Notes under the pieces: generated by a model | The model's input: only the letters and a program-made list of their open reading frames with translations | What the model was told of the DNA's origin: nothing | Databases searched by the model: none | Source of the DNA: DATAUK01 sp036268295 | GTDB lineage: Bacteria; Actinomycetota; Actinomycetes; JAFAQI01 | DNA: 54,879 nt | Assembly: GCA_036268295.1 (NCBI GenBank) | Contig: DATAUK010000053.1 | Coordinates: forward strand, 1-54,879 | Direction of reading: 5' to 3' | Part shown: positions 1 to 8,921 of the stretch, piece after piece | How positions within the stretch are numbered: the stretch's first letter is position 1 | How the letters are laid out: each line of letters starts with the position of its first letter | Program-made: the position numbers and the translations under genes

Positions 1-132
1 AGTCCGTTGTTCAGGTGTGCGCTCGCAAGGCGGAGGAGGAGAGCGGTAGTCGTGCTACCGCCGACGACGACAACGCCGTGAGCGCGCATCTGGGCGACGG
101 AATCAGCCGCCGAACTTCTGGCGCAGGACACT
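1..132. mobile_element. possible remnant of an insertion-sequence end
   Basis: No complete gene fits the first 148 bases. A reading frame open from the left edge stops at 132-134 but its product is not recognised. The segment ends in a CTAG tetranucleotide at 131-134, the kind of target used by IS630-family elements, and the wording just inside it resembles terminal sequences I associate with actinobacterial IS elements. This is memory and inference only; no transposase is visible. Confidence 0.2.
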
Positions 133-148
133 AGGCCGGGAGATCGGG

Positions 149-568
149 TCAGGCGGCGGCGACCGGGCTCGCGAGGTTGGCGCCGTGCGCCGCAGCGACC
201 CGCTGGACCGCCGCGTCGACGCCCGGGAGGGCGCGCACACTGGCGAACTCCTGAGCGCTCATCACGAGCGCCTTGACCGGCTCGATCGCGGTCACGCTGG
301 CGCGACGGCGGCCGTCGCCCAGCAGCGCAAGCTCACCGACGATGTCACCCCGACCAACAGTGGCGATGAGTTCCTCGCCACGGCTGACCTGCGCGGTGCC
401 ACTGACGATGATGAACGCCTCCTGGCCCCATTGGCCTTCGACGCACAACAGGTCGCCGTCGTCGAACGTGACCGGCGTGAGCAGTGCGTCGGCCTGCGCG
501 AGAGCCCGCCGCGACAACGAGGCGAACATCGGGAGCTGGCGAAGCGAAGTGGGCGAGTAGCGAGACAT
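149..568 (-). CDS. cyclic-nucleotide-binding domain protein
   Basis: This is a 139-residue protein made almost entirely of one cNMP-binding beta-roll. The phosphate-binding cassette is readable as GDIVGELALLGDGRRRASVTA-like sequence in the middle third, including the Glu of GELA and an Arg in the RRRAS stretch that would contact the cyclic phosphate. There is no helix-turn-helix, kinase or channel domain, so it is a stand-alone sensor module rather than a CRP-type regulator. I chose the ATG at 568 because AAGGA lies about 10 nt upstream; a GTG at 586 would add six residues but has no ribosome site. It lies downstream of the synthetase operon across a 123-nt gap and may have its own promoter. 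Confidence 0.8.
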   Translation of the reverse strand: MSRYSPTSLRQLPMFASLSRRALAQADALLTPVTFDDGDLLCVEGQWGQEAFIIVSGTAQVSRGEELIATVGRGDIVGELALLGDGRRRASVTAIEPVKALVMSAQEFASVRALPGVDAAVQRVAAAHGANLASPVAAA

Positions 569-691
569 CAGTGCACCATCCTTCACGGGCGGGGATTTCC
601 CCGGTGCTAACTACAGCAAGCATCGCACCGGTTACATTCCAGCGTGTAGCGAAACCCGCTGTGATGCTCGCCACACCTGACAGGTACGCCG

Positions 692-1534
692 CTACCAGAT
701 CTCGTCGAGGTAGGTGTCGGTGCCCACGACGGTCCGGAGGAACGGCGCAACCAGCGCGGTATCCGCGATCCCGTCCGCCGCCACTCGGTCGGTGTAGTGG
801 CCGAACTTCTCGAGGCTGTCCCGAACGTCTCCGGCGACGAAGAACAGCTGGCAGAGCCGGTTGTCCTGCCCGCCGGGTGAGCCGAGCGCCATCGGGGCGC
901 TGTCACGCGAGTTGCGGAACTCCGGACGCGGCGTCCACGACGACGCGATCTCGATTGCCGAGTCGGCGAGCAGCTCGCCGAGCGCGCCGTCGTCGACCAG
1001 CCGCTGATGCAGGGCCACGGCATCGAGGTCGTTGCGGCCGTCCAGCCACACCGCCACGATCGCGTCGTAGCAATGGTCGAGCGCAAGCTCGACCGGCACC
1101 GGGTCGGCGTCGCGATAGGCCGCTCCGACGTGATCGAACGTCGCGGTGTGCACGTGGGTGCGCTCGAGAAAGCCGCGGCCGTCGGCGTACAAAGACTGCA
1201 CCTGCGGGAGTGCCCAGTCGTCCCAGTCCTTGTGATGGCCGGCCTCGACCCAGTAGATCGCGACGTAGGAGCCGGCGTCGATCGGGTCGGCGACCGCCGT
1301 CGTGCCCCAGCGAAGACCTTTGAGCTCACGGGTCGCGACCCAGCGCGAGCCGGCCAGCTGCCAGGGTCCCACCATGCACCCGGCGAAATAGTGATCCCTT
1401 TCATACCAACGGTTGTAGGCGCTCTCGTAGCCCTTGTGCGGATCGACCATCGTCAGCAGCATCGAGCCGACCTTGACGGCGTAGTCCTCGGCGCCACCGG
1501 GCTCGAGCGGGTAGTTCTCGCGCGGATAACTCAT
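692..1534 (-). CDS. conserved protein of unknown function, possibly ferredoxin-like alpha/beta barrel
   Basis: The 280-residue product is not assigned to a function. It is rich in Trp, Tyr and His, with an N-terminal stretch VGSMLLTMVDPHKG followed by NRWYERDHYFAGC. Such Y/W-x-x-D-H patterns occur in EthD-like dimeric ferredoxin-fold proteins, and the middle (TFDHVGAAYRDADPVP) could be a second repeat of the fold. That reading is weak inference. No signal peptide or membrane segment is present. Its ATG overlaps the stop codon of the upstream acyl-CoA synthetase in an ATGA arrangement, so the two are translationally coupled and probably serve the same pathway. Confidence 0.7.
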   Translation of the reverse strand: MSYPRENYPLEPGGAEDYAVKVGSMLLTMVDPHKGYESAYNRWYERDHYFAGCMVGPWQLAGSRWVATRELKGLRWGTTAVADPIDAGSYVAIYWVEAGHHKDWDDWALPQVQSLYADGRGFLERTHVHTATFDHVGAAYRDADPVPVELALDHCYDAIVAVWLDGRNDLDAVALHQRLVDDGALGELLADSAIEIASSWTPRPEFRNSRDSAPMALGSPGGQDNRLCQLFFVAGDVRDSLEKFGHYTDRVAADGIADTALVAPFLRTVVGTDTYLDEIW

Positions 1535-3060
1535 CGCTGCATCGTCTCCATCAGTTGGTCCAGCACTTCTGCCCGCACTACCTTGCCGGTCGCGGTGCGT
1601 GGCAATGGTTCGGTTCTCACGACCCAGCGGGTCGGCACCTTGAAGTACGCGAGCCGGTCCTTGACGTGGCTCGCGAGGTCTTCAGGCTCGGCGACGATGC
1701 CGGCTGCCGGCACGACCACGGCGGCGACGAGCTGACCGAACTCCTCGTCCGGGACACCGACGACAGCCACCTCGGCAACCGCCGGATGCGCCTCTAGACA
1801 GTTTTCGATCTCGGCCGGATAGACGTTCTCCGCGCCGCGCAGGATGAGATCGGTACGCCGCGCCGACAGGAACAGCAAGCCATCACGGACTTCGCCGAGG
1901 TCCCCGCTGTGCAGCCAGCGCTCGTCGTCGATGACCGCGGCGGTGGCGACCGGGTTGCGCCAGTAGCCGAGCATCACCATCGGGCCGCGGATGCAGATCT
2001 CGCCGGTCTCCTCGACCCGGACCTCGACGGTTGCGACCGGCCGGCCGACGTTGTCCGGGTGGGCCAGCAGGTCGGCGAACGAGGAGGTTGTGGCCAGGCC
2101 GGTGCACTCGGTCAGGCCGTAGCCGATCCCCCACGTGACCTCCGCGCCGAAAACCTCGCGGATCCCGGCCTGCAACGCCGCCGACCATGCCGCGCCGCCA
2201 CCGCCGACATGCCGCATCGAGGTGAGGTCGTGATCCTTTGCGGTCGGCTCGTGCAGCACCCGCCACAACGTGGTCGGCATCGTGGTCCAAGAGGTGCAAC
2301 GCTCCCGTTCGATGGTCGAGAGCGTTGCCCGCGGGTCGAACCGGCCGGACTGCCAGATCGTCGTGCCGCCGGCAGCAAGGCAGGCAACAACACCGCTGTG
2401 CAAGCCCGACACGTGAAACAGCGGCGTGCTGGTGAGCACCCGGGGCGGCGGCAACGTCACGCCGGGCGGGACGCGGCTTGCCGCAAGATGCTGCTGCGTC
2501 TGGACCAGGCAGATCAGGTTGCGATGGGAGTGCGTCGCGCCCTTGGCGCGACCGGTCGTCCCGGAGGTGTAGAGGATGACCGCCGGATCGTCCTCGTCGA
2601 TCGCGACATCCGGCATCGCGACTGCCTCGCCGGACAGCAACGCCTCTATCGCCGCCAGGTCGTCGACGACGATCGCCGGCTCGCAGTCGTTGACGGCGTA
2701 CGCCAGCTCGTCGTCGGACCACCAACCGTTCAGCCCTACCGCAATCGCGCCGAGCGACACCGTCGCCCAGAACGTCACGACCCATTCGATCGAGTTGCGG
2801 CCGAAGATGGCGACCCGGTCACCGCTGCGGACCCCGCTCGACGCCAGGTGCGCAGCCACCCGCGCGACCGCGGCGTGATGGGCGGCGTAGCTGATCCGGC
2901 GATCGCCGTCGACGAGGTAGTCACGATCGCCCCACGCCAACGAGGCCTCGAGCAGCTCACGCAGGTTGCGATGGCGATCGGCGAAGACGGTGATCCGCTG
3001 CCCGAGCACGACCTCCTCGGTCAGCTCGAACGACATCGTCACGTCAGGCATCTTGATCAT
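1531..3060 (-). CDS. class I acyl-CoA synthetase (AMP-binding)
   Basis: This 509-residue ANL-superfamily ligase would activate a carboxylic acid to its CoA thioester through an acyl-adenylate. The P-loop YTSGTTGRAKG is at residues 164-174. A GYGLTECTG A5 motif, the LHSGDLG ATP-binding Asp and the C-terminal catalytic Lys in PRTATGKVVR are all intact. The acid substrate cannot be read from sequence. The start is uncertain: none of the candidate Met codons at 3060, 3051 and 3036 has a clear ribosome site. It ends in an ATGA overlap with the 280-residue protein downstream, and 121 nt separate it from the next synthetase upstream, so read-through from that gene is likely. Confidence 0.93.
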   Translation of the reverse strand: MIKMPDVTMSFELTEEVVLGQRITVFADRHRNLRELLEASLAWGDRDYLVDGDRRISYAAHHAAVARVAAHLASSGVRSGDRVAIFGRNSIEWVVTFWATVSLGAIAVGLNGWWSDDELAYAVNDCEPAIVVDDLAAIEALLSGEAVAMPDVAIDEDDPAVILYTSGTTGRAKGATHSHRNLICLVQTQQHLAASRVPPGVTLPPPRVLTSTPLFHVSGLHSGVVACLAAGGTTIWQSGRFDPRATLSTIERERCTSWTTMPTTLWRVLHEPTAKDHDLTSMRHVGGGGAAWSAALQAGIREVFGAEVTWGIGYGLTECTGLATTSSFADLLAHPDNVGRPVATVEVRVEETGEICIRGPMVMLGYWRNPVATAAVIDDERWLHSGDLGEVRDGLLFLSARRTDLILRGAENVYPAEIENCLEAHPAVAEVAVVGVPDEEFGQLVAAVVVPAAGIVAEPEDLASHVKDRLAYFKVPTRWVVRTEPLPRTATGKVVRAEVLDQLMETMQR

Positions 3061-3181
3061 CGGGCGCTACGTCGACCACTTCGGCCGCGACGACAACTGC
3101 CGTTGGCGCTGGGGCGAACGCAGCTATGCGATCGACCACCTCGGAGACCTCTCGCACCATCTACGTCATTGACCGCGCGAG

Positions 3182-4768
3182 CTAGTTGACGAGCCGGTCG
3201 GAGCCCTGCCAGTACCGCGCACGGAGCACCTTCTTGTCGGGCTTTCCCAACGCGGACAACGGAATCGCCTCGACGAAGTCAACCGACTTCGGCGCGTGGA
3301 TGGCACCCTTGGCCTCCTTGACCAGCGCCGAGAGCTCGTCGCCGGTGACCGACTGCTCGGGTCGCAGCACGACGACCGCCTTGACCGCCTCGCCCCACTT
3401 CTCGTCCGGCACCCCGATGACCGCGACCTGCGCCACCGCCGGATGGGTGCCGAGGACGTCCTCGATCTCGCGCGGGAAGACGTTGAAGCCCCCTGAGACG
3501 ATCATGTCCTTCTTGCGGTCGACGATCGTCAGGAAGCCGCCGCCGTCCTTGCGCGCGATGTCACCGGTGTGCAGCCAGCCACCAGCCAGCGCCTCCGCGG
3601 TCTGCTCCGGCTTGTTCCAGTAGCCCTTCATCACCAGCGGGCCGCGAACGCAGATCTCTCCCGGATCGCCGTCCGGCACCTCGTTGAGATCGTCGTCGAG
3701 CAGCTTCACGGTCAGCCACGGCACGGCCCGGCCACAGGTCGCGAGCCGCGCCAGGTCGTTGGTGTCATGCTCGCTCTTCTTCAGCACCGAGATCGTCATG
3801 CCGCATTCGGACTGGCCGAAGAACTGGAAGAAGATCGAGCCGAACTTCGCGATCGCCTCCTTGAGCCGGGTCGGCGACATCGCCGCCGCACCGTAGTAGA
3901 CCGTCTCGAGGCTCGACAGGTCGTAGTCGTCGATCTTCGGATGGTCCATGAGGATGTAGAGCATCGTGGGCACCAGCATCGTCGCGGTGATCTTGTATTT
4001 CTGGATCGCCTCGAGCACGCCGGTGGGGTCGAAGCCTGGCAGCACGACGAGGCAGCCGCCGCGCAGCAAGGTCGGGATGAAGAACGCGGCACCGGCGTGC
4101 GACAGCGGCGTCGCGATCAGGAACCTGGTGTCCTCCGGCCACTCCCACTCCGCCAGCTGGATCTGGGTCAGGGTCGCGCCGCTGCGGTAGGTCTGCATGA
4201 CGCCCTTGGACTTGCCCGTCGTGCCGCCGGTGTAGGTCAGCCCGGTGACCTCCTCGCCGTCGACGACCGGCGCGACGAGCGGTTGCGGCTCGAACGTCCT
4301 GGCCAGCGCGATCAGGTCGGTTCCGACCTCGGACGGTCCGAGCGACAACAGGGTCTTCAGCCCGGGCACCCGGTCACGGAGCTCGGCGGCTCGATCGTCG
4401 AACGCCGACGGATCAAACACCAGAGTCTCGATGCCGGCGTCCTCGAGAACGTAGGCCTGGTCATCGACCGAGCCCATCGGATGCAGCGAAGTGCTCCGGC
4501 ACGGCGTGAGCATGTTGGCGCCCATCGTGAACAGCACCTCGGGTCGGTTCTTCGACAACATCGCGATCGGGTGGTGCTCCGCGATCCCGAGCGAGGCATA
4601 CGCCTGGACGTAGCGACTCATCTCTTCGGCGACCTGCGAAGCAGTCAGCACCTCGTCACCGAGATAGACCGCCGGCCGGTCGGCATGGCGTGCCAGCGCC
4701 GCGACCAGCAGGTTCGGCATGTACGCCGGATGGTGCAGATCGGACGACGCAGTGGGTGCGTTGGACAT
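3182..4768 (-). CDS. class I acyl-CoA synthetase, FadD type
   Basis: The 528-residue protein has the complete ANL signature: TYTGGTTGKSKG near residue 180, FFGQSECGM as the A5 motif, LHTGDIARKD, and the catalytic Lys in ALGKPDKKVLR at the C-terminus. It would adenylate and thioesterify a fatty or cyclic acid in the cytoplasm. A GGAGG at 4777-4781 lies 8 nt before the ATG and fixes the start. The -10-like TATTGT at 4799-4804 is next to a degenerate copy of the window-wide operator (4806-4820), so this gene is the first of the minus-strand operon and is divergent from the LLM oxidoreductase at 4847. Confidence 0.94.
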   Translation of the reverse strand: MSNAPTASSDLHHPAYMPNLLVAALARHADRPAVYLGDEVLTASQVAEEMSRYVQAYASLGIAEHHPIAMLSKNRPEVLFTMGANMLTPCRSTSLHPMGSVDDQAYVLEDAGIETLVFDPSAFDDRAAELRDRVPGLKTLLSLGPSEVGTDLIALARTFEPQPLVAPVVDGEEVTGLTYTGGTTGKSKGVMQTYRSGATLTQIQLAEWEWPEDTRFLIATPLSHAGAAFFIPTLLRGGCLVVLPGFDPTGVLEAIQKYKITATMLVPTMLYILMDHPKIDDYDLSSLETVYYGAAAMSPTRLKEAIAKFGSIFFQFFGQSECGMTISVLKKSEHDTNDLARLATCGRAVPWLTVKLLDDDLNEVPDGDPGEICVRGPLVMKGYWNKPEQTAEALAGGWLHTGDIARKDGGGFLTIVDRKKDMIVSGGFNVFPREIEDVLGTHPAVAQVAVIGVPDEKWGEAVKAVVVLRPEQSVTGDELSALVKEAKGAIHAPKSVDFVEAIPLSALGKPDKKVLRARYWQGSDRLVN

Positions 4769-4798
4769 GCGAAAAGCCTCCGGGATTGGTCGCCTCCG

Positions 4799-4820
4799 AC
4801 AATATCTGAAAGGGTGTCAG
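4799..4820. promoter_or_regulatory. degenerate operator with -10 element between divergent operons
   Basis: CTGAAAGGGTGTCAG at 4806-4820 keeps the outer CTGA/TCAG arms of the operator seen elsewhere in the window but differs in the inner positions. The complementary strand carries TATTGT at 4799-4804 as a -10 for the synthetase ending at 3182. Assignment to the same regulon is inference and weaker than for the other nine sites. Confidence 0.4.
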
Positions 4821-4846
4821 AAACTCCCACGGAGGCGGCCGAAGCG

Positions 4847-5740
4847 ATGACAGGCACGACGCTGAGCGTCGGCATCCCGAACTTCGGCGGGTGGGCCGGC
4901 GGCGACTGGCGGGCACTGCTCGATGTTGCCCGGGCCTGCGACGACAGCCGAGTGCATCGGCTGATCGTCAACGACCACGTCGTGATGGGCCGGCGCACCA
5001 ACGCCTACCTCTGGGGCCGCTTCCCGACCGCGCCGGACGGGCCGTGGCTCGAGCCACTCAGCGTGCTGTCCGCGATGGCGGCGGTGACCCGGCGAGTGCG
5101 GCTCGCGACCGGCGTCGTGATCGCGCCGCTTCGGCCGGCGGCCGTGCTCGCCAAGACCGTCGCCACTCTCGACGTACTGTCCGGGGGCCGGGTCGACCTC
5201 GGCGTCGGCACCGGGTGGCAGGCCGAGGAGTACGACGCCCTCGGGCTCGACTTCGCCGACCGCGGCCAGCGACTCGACGACACGATCGGCGCCTGCCGCG
5301 CGCTCTGGTCCGACCTGCCGGCATCGTTCAGCTCCGAGACGGTGTCGTTCGAGGACACCTTCTGCTCGCCGCAGCCGGTGCAGCACCGGCTGCCGGTGTG
5401 GTTCGCCGGTGCGCTGACCGATCACAACCTCCAACGGATCGTCGAGCTCGGCGATGGCTGGATCCCGATCATGGGCGCCTCGATCGATGACATCCGCGCC
5501 GGTGCCGACCGGCTGCGGTCGGCGGCACCGCGCCCGATCCCGGTGCAGGCCCCTGCCACGCCGGTCAAGCGGGCTGATGGCTCGCGCGACCCAGCGGCGA
5601 CGATGGCGGGCGTTCCCGACCTGATGGCAGCCGGCGCGTCGGACATCTACGTCAACATCGCGTCGTTCGCGTCGTCGCCCGCTGCCGCACCTTCGGCGCT
5701 GGATGATCTGGTGACGGCTTTCTCGGAGGTGACGCAGTGA
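4847..5740 (+). CDS. LLM-class (luciferase-like) F420-dependent oxidoreductase
   Basis: The 297-residue protein is a single-domain bacterial-luciferase-like TIM barrel. It shows IVNDHVVMGRR near residue 45, the ATGVVIAPLRPAAVLAK strand, and GGRVDLGVGTGWQAEEY, the typical F420/FMN-site segment of TIGR03619-like actinobacterial LLM enzymes. The substrate is unknown; in this setting it may oxidise or reduce a cyclic CoA ester or ketone. A GGAGG at 4831-4835 precedes the ATG by 11 nt. Its TGA overlaps the GTG of the SnoaL-like gene (GTGA), starting a three-gene coupled operon. Confidence 0.88.
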   Translation: MTGTTLSVGIPNFGGWAGGDWRALLDVARACDDSRVHRLIVNDHVVMGRRTNAYLWGRFPTAPDGPWLEPLSVLSAMAAVTRRVRLATGVVIAPLRPAAVLAKTVATLDVLSGGRVDLGVGTGWQAEEYDALGLDFADRGQRLDDTIGACRALWSDLPASFSSETVSFEDTFCSPQPVQHRLPVWFAGALTDHNLQRIVELGDGWIPIMGASIDDIRAGADRLRSAAPRPIPVQAPATPVKRADGSRDPAATMAGVPDLMAAGASDIYVNIASFASSPAAAPSALDDLVTAFSEVTQ

Positions 5741-6195
5741 CGTTGTCGTTCGATCCATCCGGCGACCAGTGGGAGATTCGCCAGCTGGTCGAGCGGTACG
5801 CCCAGGCAGTCGACCGCGCCGATCCGGCCGGCGTAGCTGCACTGTTCGCCCCGGACGGCGTCCTCGAGGTGTGGATGGATCCAAAGCTCGACGAGCCGAC
5901 CGCCGTCCGCACCGGCCGCGCCGACATCGAGACCGCGATCGGCGGGATCACCCGCTACCGCGCCACCCACCACACGATCGCGAGCAGCCTCGCCCAAATC
6001 AACGGCGACCAGGCGACCGGTGAGACCAGGTGTGTGGCTCATCACATCTACGACGACGGCGACGAAGTCCGCGACCGGGTGCTCTACATCCGCTATGTCG
6101 AGCAGTTCGCGCGGATCGAGGCGCGCTGGCAGTTCACCCGGCGCGAGTTCCGCGTCCAGTGGCGGGCGCGGCACTCGGTGGTGGAGTCGGTATGA
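5737..6195 (+). CDS. SnoaL-like / NTF2-fold protein
   Basis: This 152-residue protein has the NTF2-like cone fold signature EIRQLVERYAQAVDRAD followed by LFAPDGVLEV, as in SnoaL_4 proteins. Family members include polyketide cyclases, steroid isomerases and dehydratases, and many have no assigned reaction. It starts at a GTG overlapping the TGA of the LLM gene and ends with TGA overlapping the ATG of the alcohol dehydrogenase. The tight coupling suggests it acts on the same intermediate as those enzymes. Confidence 0.85.
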   Translation: MTLSFDPSGDQWEIRQLVERYAQAVDRADPAGVAALFAPDGVLEVWMDPKLDEPTAVRTGRADIETAIGGITRYRATHHTIASSLAQINGDQATGETRCVAHHIYDDGDEVRDRVLYIRYVEQFARIEARWQFTRREFRVQWRARHSVVESV

Positions 6196-7229
6196 CCGAC
6201 GCGACCATGCGCGCCTACCGGCTCCTGGACTGGGAACAGCCAGGTTTCGCCGACATCCCGATGCCCGCGCCAGGTCCGGGCCAGGTGCGAGTGCGGATCG
6301 GCGGCGTCGGGCTCTGTCACTCGGACGTGCTGTTCCTCACCGCGCCGGCCGGCATCCTGCCCTACCAGGTGCCGTTCACCCTCGGTCACGAGATCGCCGG
6401 CTGGGTCGACGAGGTCGGCCCAGGGGTTGACGACCTTCCCGCCGACACCGCGGTCGCGGTCGCCTGTATGTCGACCTGCGGCCGATGCAGGTGGTGCCGC
6501 CGCGGCGCCGATAACTACTGCGTCGACTCCTGGCATGGCCGCGGCTTCGGCCTCGACGGCGGCCTTGCCTCACACATCGTGGTGGCCCGCCGCGACATCG
6601 TGGCGATCGGCGCACTCGACCCGCGCGACGCAGCACCCCTCACCGACGCCGGCGCGACGTCGTACCACGCCGTGCGCCGGGTGCTGCCGAAGCTGCGCCC
6701 CGGCTCGACCGCCGTGGTCATCGGCGTCGGCGGACTCGGCGGCTACGCCGTGCAGTGGCTGCGGATGCTCTCGCCGGCCCGCATCATCGCGGTCGAGTCC
6801 CGCGAGGAGCGCCTCGCTGTTGCCCGCACCTTCGGCGCCCACGACGTACTGCCCGCCGGCGATGGCCTGTCCAAACGGCTGCGCGAAGCGCTCGGGTCGG
6901 ACGGCGCCGACGCCGTTCTCGACTTCGTCGGCAACGACCAGACCATGAACGCCGCCCTCCGCAACGCCGCGCCGATGGGATCGGTCGCGATCGTCGGCCA
7001 GGGCTTCGGCGCTGCCGAGCTCCGCTTCGGCCGGCTGGCCCACGACTGCGACGTCTTCATCCCGCAAGGCGCACCGATCGCCGAGCTCGCCGAGGTGATC
7101 GCGTTAGCCCAAACGGGTGACGTCATCATCGAGACCGAGACCTTCAGCTTCGACGAAACCGCCGCCGCCTACGACCGCCTGACCGCCGGAACCCTCAACG
7201 GCCGAGCCGTCGTAATCCCGACCGGCTAA
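6192..7229 (+). CDS. zinc-dependent MDR alcohol dehydrogenase
   Basis: The 345-residue enzyme belongs to the medium-chain dehydrogenases. It has the catalytic-zinc ligands in GLCHSD and GHEIAG, a structural-zinc cluster of four Cys in the stretch CMSTCGRCRWCRRG...C, and a Rossmann GVGGLGG motif near residue 180. It should interconvert an alcohol and an aldehyde or ketone with NAD(P). The ATG overlaps the stop of the SnoaL-like gene. A 40-nt hairpin element follows the stop codon by 19 nt and probably ends the transcript. Confidence 0.92.
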   Translation: MTDATMRAYRLLDWEQPGFADIPMPAPGPGQVRVRIGGVGLCHSDVLFLTAPAGILPYQVPFTLGHEIAGWVDEVGPGVDDLPADTAVAVACMSTCGRCRWCRRGADNYCVDSWHGRGFGLDGGLASHIVVARRDIVAIGALDPRDAAPLTDAGATSYHAVRRVLPKLRPGSTAVVIGVGGLGGYAVQWLRMLSPARIIAVESREERLAVARTFGAHDVLPAGDGLSKRLREALGSDGADAVLDFVGNDQTMNAALRNAAPMGSVAIVGQGFGAAELRFGRLAHDCDVFIPQGAPIAELAEVIALAQTGDVIIETETFSFDETAAAYDRLTAGTLNGRAVVIPTG

Positions 7230-7248
7230 CGCGTCACCTGTTCAAAGC

Positions 7249-7288
7249 GTCAGACCGACCGGTCGCTCTAGCGCCCTGTGGGTCTGAC
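7249..7288. terminator. 40-nt hairpin repeat, copy 1
   Basis: GTCAGACC at 7249-7256 pairs perfectly with GGTCTGAC at 7281-7288. An inner palindrome GACCGGTC lies at 7257-7264. The element sits between two convergent genes and matches two other 40-nt elements at 30196 and 51775, so it is both a repeat and a likely bidirectional terminator. There is no U-tract. Confidence 0.65.
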
Positions 7289-7380
7289 AGAACGCGGCGG
7301 CTCCCGGGGAGTCGCCTGCGGCCGGGCGAGCGCAACCAGCTTGCGGAGCGGAGCCGCGACCCCGAAACCAGCGATAAGAA

Positions 7381-8829
7381 TCAGCCGGTGTATCCCATCG
7401 GCATCAGAATGCTCTTCAACTCACAGAACGCGGCGAGCCCCTCGGGCCCGTCCTCGCGGCCGATGCCGGAGCTTTTGAAGCCGCCGAACGGCGAGCCCAT
7501 GTCGAAGGCGTACCAGTTGATGCCGTACGTGCCGGTGCGAACCTGCTTCGCGACCTCGTAGCCGTGATCGACGTCGGCAGTCCACACCGAGCCGGCAAGG
7601 CCGTAGTCGCTGTCGTTGGCGATCGCGAGCGCCTCTTCCTCGGTGTCGTAGGGAATCACCGAGAGCACCGGGCCAAAGATCTCCTCGCGGGCGATCGTCA
7701 TGGAGTTGTCGACGTCGGCGAACACGGTCGGTCCGACGTACCAGCCGACGTCGAGGCCGGCAGGCCGCTTGCCGTCGAGCACCAGGCGGGCACCCTCGGC
7801 GGAGCCCTTGGCGATGTAGCCCTCGACCCGGTCGCGCTGGCGCTCGGCGACCAGCGGGCCGAGCTGCGTCGCCGGGTCCATCGGGTCGCCGACGCTGAGC
7901 ATCTTGGCGTTCTCGACGATCGCCTCGGTGATCTCGTCGTAACGCGAGCGCGGCGCCAGGATGCGACTCTGCGCCACGCAGGCCTGGCCGCTGTTCATCA
8001 GGCCGGAGTAGGCGATCATGAACGCGCTCGCGGCAAGGTCGACGTCCTCGAGCACGATCGCCGCAGACTTCCCGCCGAGCTCCAGCGATACTCGCTTGAG
8101 CCGCTCGGTCGCCAGCGAGCCGACCCGCCGGCCGGCGGCGGTCGAGCCGGTGAACGACACCTTATCGACGCCGGGGTGGGTGACCAGATATTCGCTGACC
8201 TCGCGGTCGGCGGGCACCACCGAGATCACGCCGGCGGGAAGGCCGGCCTCGACCAGAAGCGAACCGAGCATCAGCGCATCGATCGGAGTCTCCGGCGCCG
8301 GCTTGAGGATCACCGCGCAGCCGGCGAGCAGCGCCGGGATGAGCTTGTTGATCGCGATGAACAGCGGCACGTTCCAGGGGATGATCGCGGCGACGACTCC
8401 GACCGGCTCCCGGCGGACCCGGCTGACCCCGAACATCCCGGTGCGGGTCTCTTCCCATGGGAAGGTCTCAGCCAGCTCCTGGTAGACGTTCAGCACCGCC
8501 GTCGCCGGGGTGTACATCATCATCTCGACGGTCGCGCCCGGCGCGCCCATCTCCTCGGTCAGCACCGTCTTGAAGTCCGGCAGCCGCTCGGTCAGCAGCT
8601 CGGCGAAGCGGGCGATCACCTTGGCACGGTCGGCCGGCGACGTCGCGGGCCACGGTCCGTGGTCGAAGGCCTGCCGGGCGGCCGCGACCGCGGCGTCCAC
8701 GTCGGCCTCGACGGCTTCCGGCACCGAGCCGACCGGCTGCAGGGTCGCCGGTGAGCGCACCTCGAGCCGCTTGTCGCTCGATGGCGTTACCCACTCGCCG
8801 CCGATCAGCAACTGATCAAAACTGGTCAT
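7381..8829 (-). CDS. NAD(P)-dependent aldehyde dehydrogenase
   Basis: This 482-residue enzyme is a typical class I/II-like ALDH. The general base is Glu250 in SLELGGKS and the nucleophile is Cys284 in NSGQACVA; the SFTGSTAAGR cofactor loop is also intact. It would oxidise an aldehyde to an acid ready for CoA activation. The start at ATG 8829 is supported by GAAGGG six bases upstream; an in-frame ATG at 8835 is a weaker choice. The operator at 8866-8878 is about 37 nt upstream, shared with the divergent lipoprotein gene. Confidence 0.94.
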   Translation of the reverse strand: MTSFDQLLIGGEWVTPSSDKRLEVRSPATLQPVGSVPEAVEADVDAAVAAARQAFDHGPWPATSPADRAKVIARFAELLTERLPDFKTVLTEEMGAPGATVEMMMYTPATAVLNVYQELAETFPWEETRTGMFGVSRVRREPVGVVAAIIPWNVPLFIAINKLIPALLAGCAVILKPAPETPIDALMLGSLLVEAGLPAGVISVVPADREVSEYLVTHPGVDKVSFTGSTAAGRRVGSLATERLKRVSLELGGKSAAIVLEDVDLAASAFMIAYSGLMNSGQACVAQSRILAPRSRYDEITEAIVENAKMLSVGDPMDPATQLGPLVAERQRDRVEGYIAKGSAEGARLVLDGKRPAGLDVGWYVGPTVFADVDNSMTIAREEIFGPVLSVIPYDTEEEALAIANDSDYGLAGSVWTADVDHGYEVAKQVRTGTYGINWYAFDMGSPFGGFKSSGIGREDGPEGLAAFCELKSILMPMGYTG

Positions 8830-8865
8830 TGCCATCCCTTCACTGGACACCGCCGAACCATTATG

Positions 8866-8878
8866 TGACGACCCGTCA
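8866..8878. promoter_or_regulatory. operator TGACGACCCGTCA between ALDH and lipoprotein genes
   Basis: The palindrome is one of nine strong copies in the window. On the plus strand TACGGT at 8910-8915 would be the -10 of the lipoprotein gene, ending 6 nt before its ATG. On the minus strand an ATAATG-like -10 follows the site directly, with a leader carrying a ribosome site before the ALDH start. Confidence 0.75.
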
Positions 8879-8921
8879 GATTTTTGCTCGCAACCCCCCA
8901 TTGGTTTGCTACGGTCAGCCC

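Noticed and set aside
591..602. GGGGATTTCCCC palindrome upstream of the cNMP-binding gene as an operator
   Set aside because: It is a 5-bp stem with a 2-nt centre, occurs once, and has no clear -10/-35 next to it.
3044..3160. A 38-codon minus-strand frame, Ala/Val-rich, in the gap between the two first synthetase genes
   Set aside because: It has no ribosome site, no recognisable family and overlaps the start of the downstream ligase; its third-position base use is weaker than in neighbouring genes.
1909..3189. Long plus-strand reading frame opposite the synthetase gene
   Set aside because: It is an Arg/Asp-rich shadow of the strongly supported minus-strand AMP-binding protein; such antisense frames occur opposite most genes in this high-GC window.
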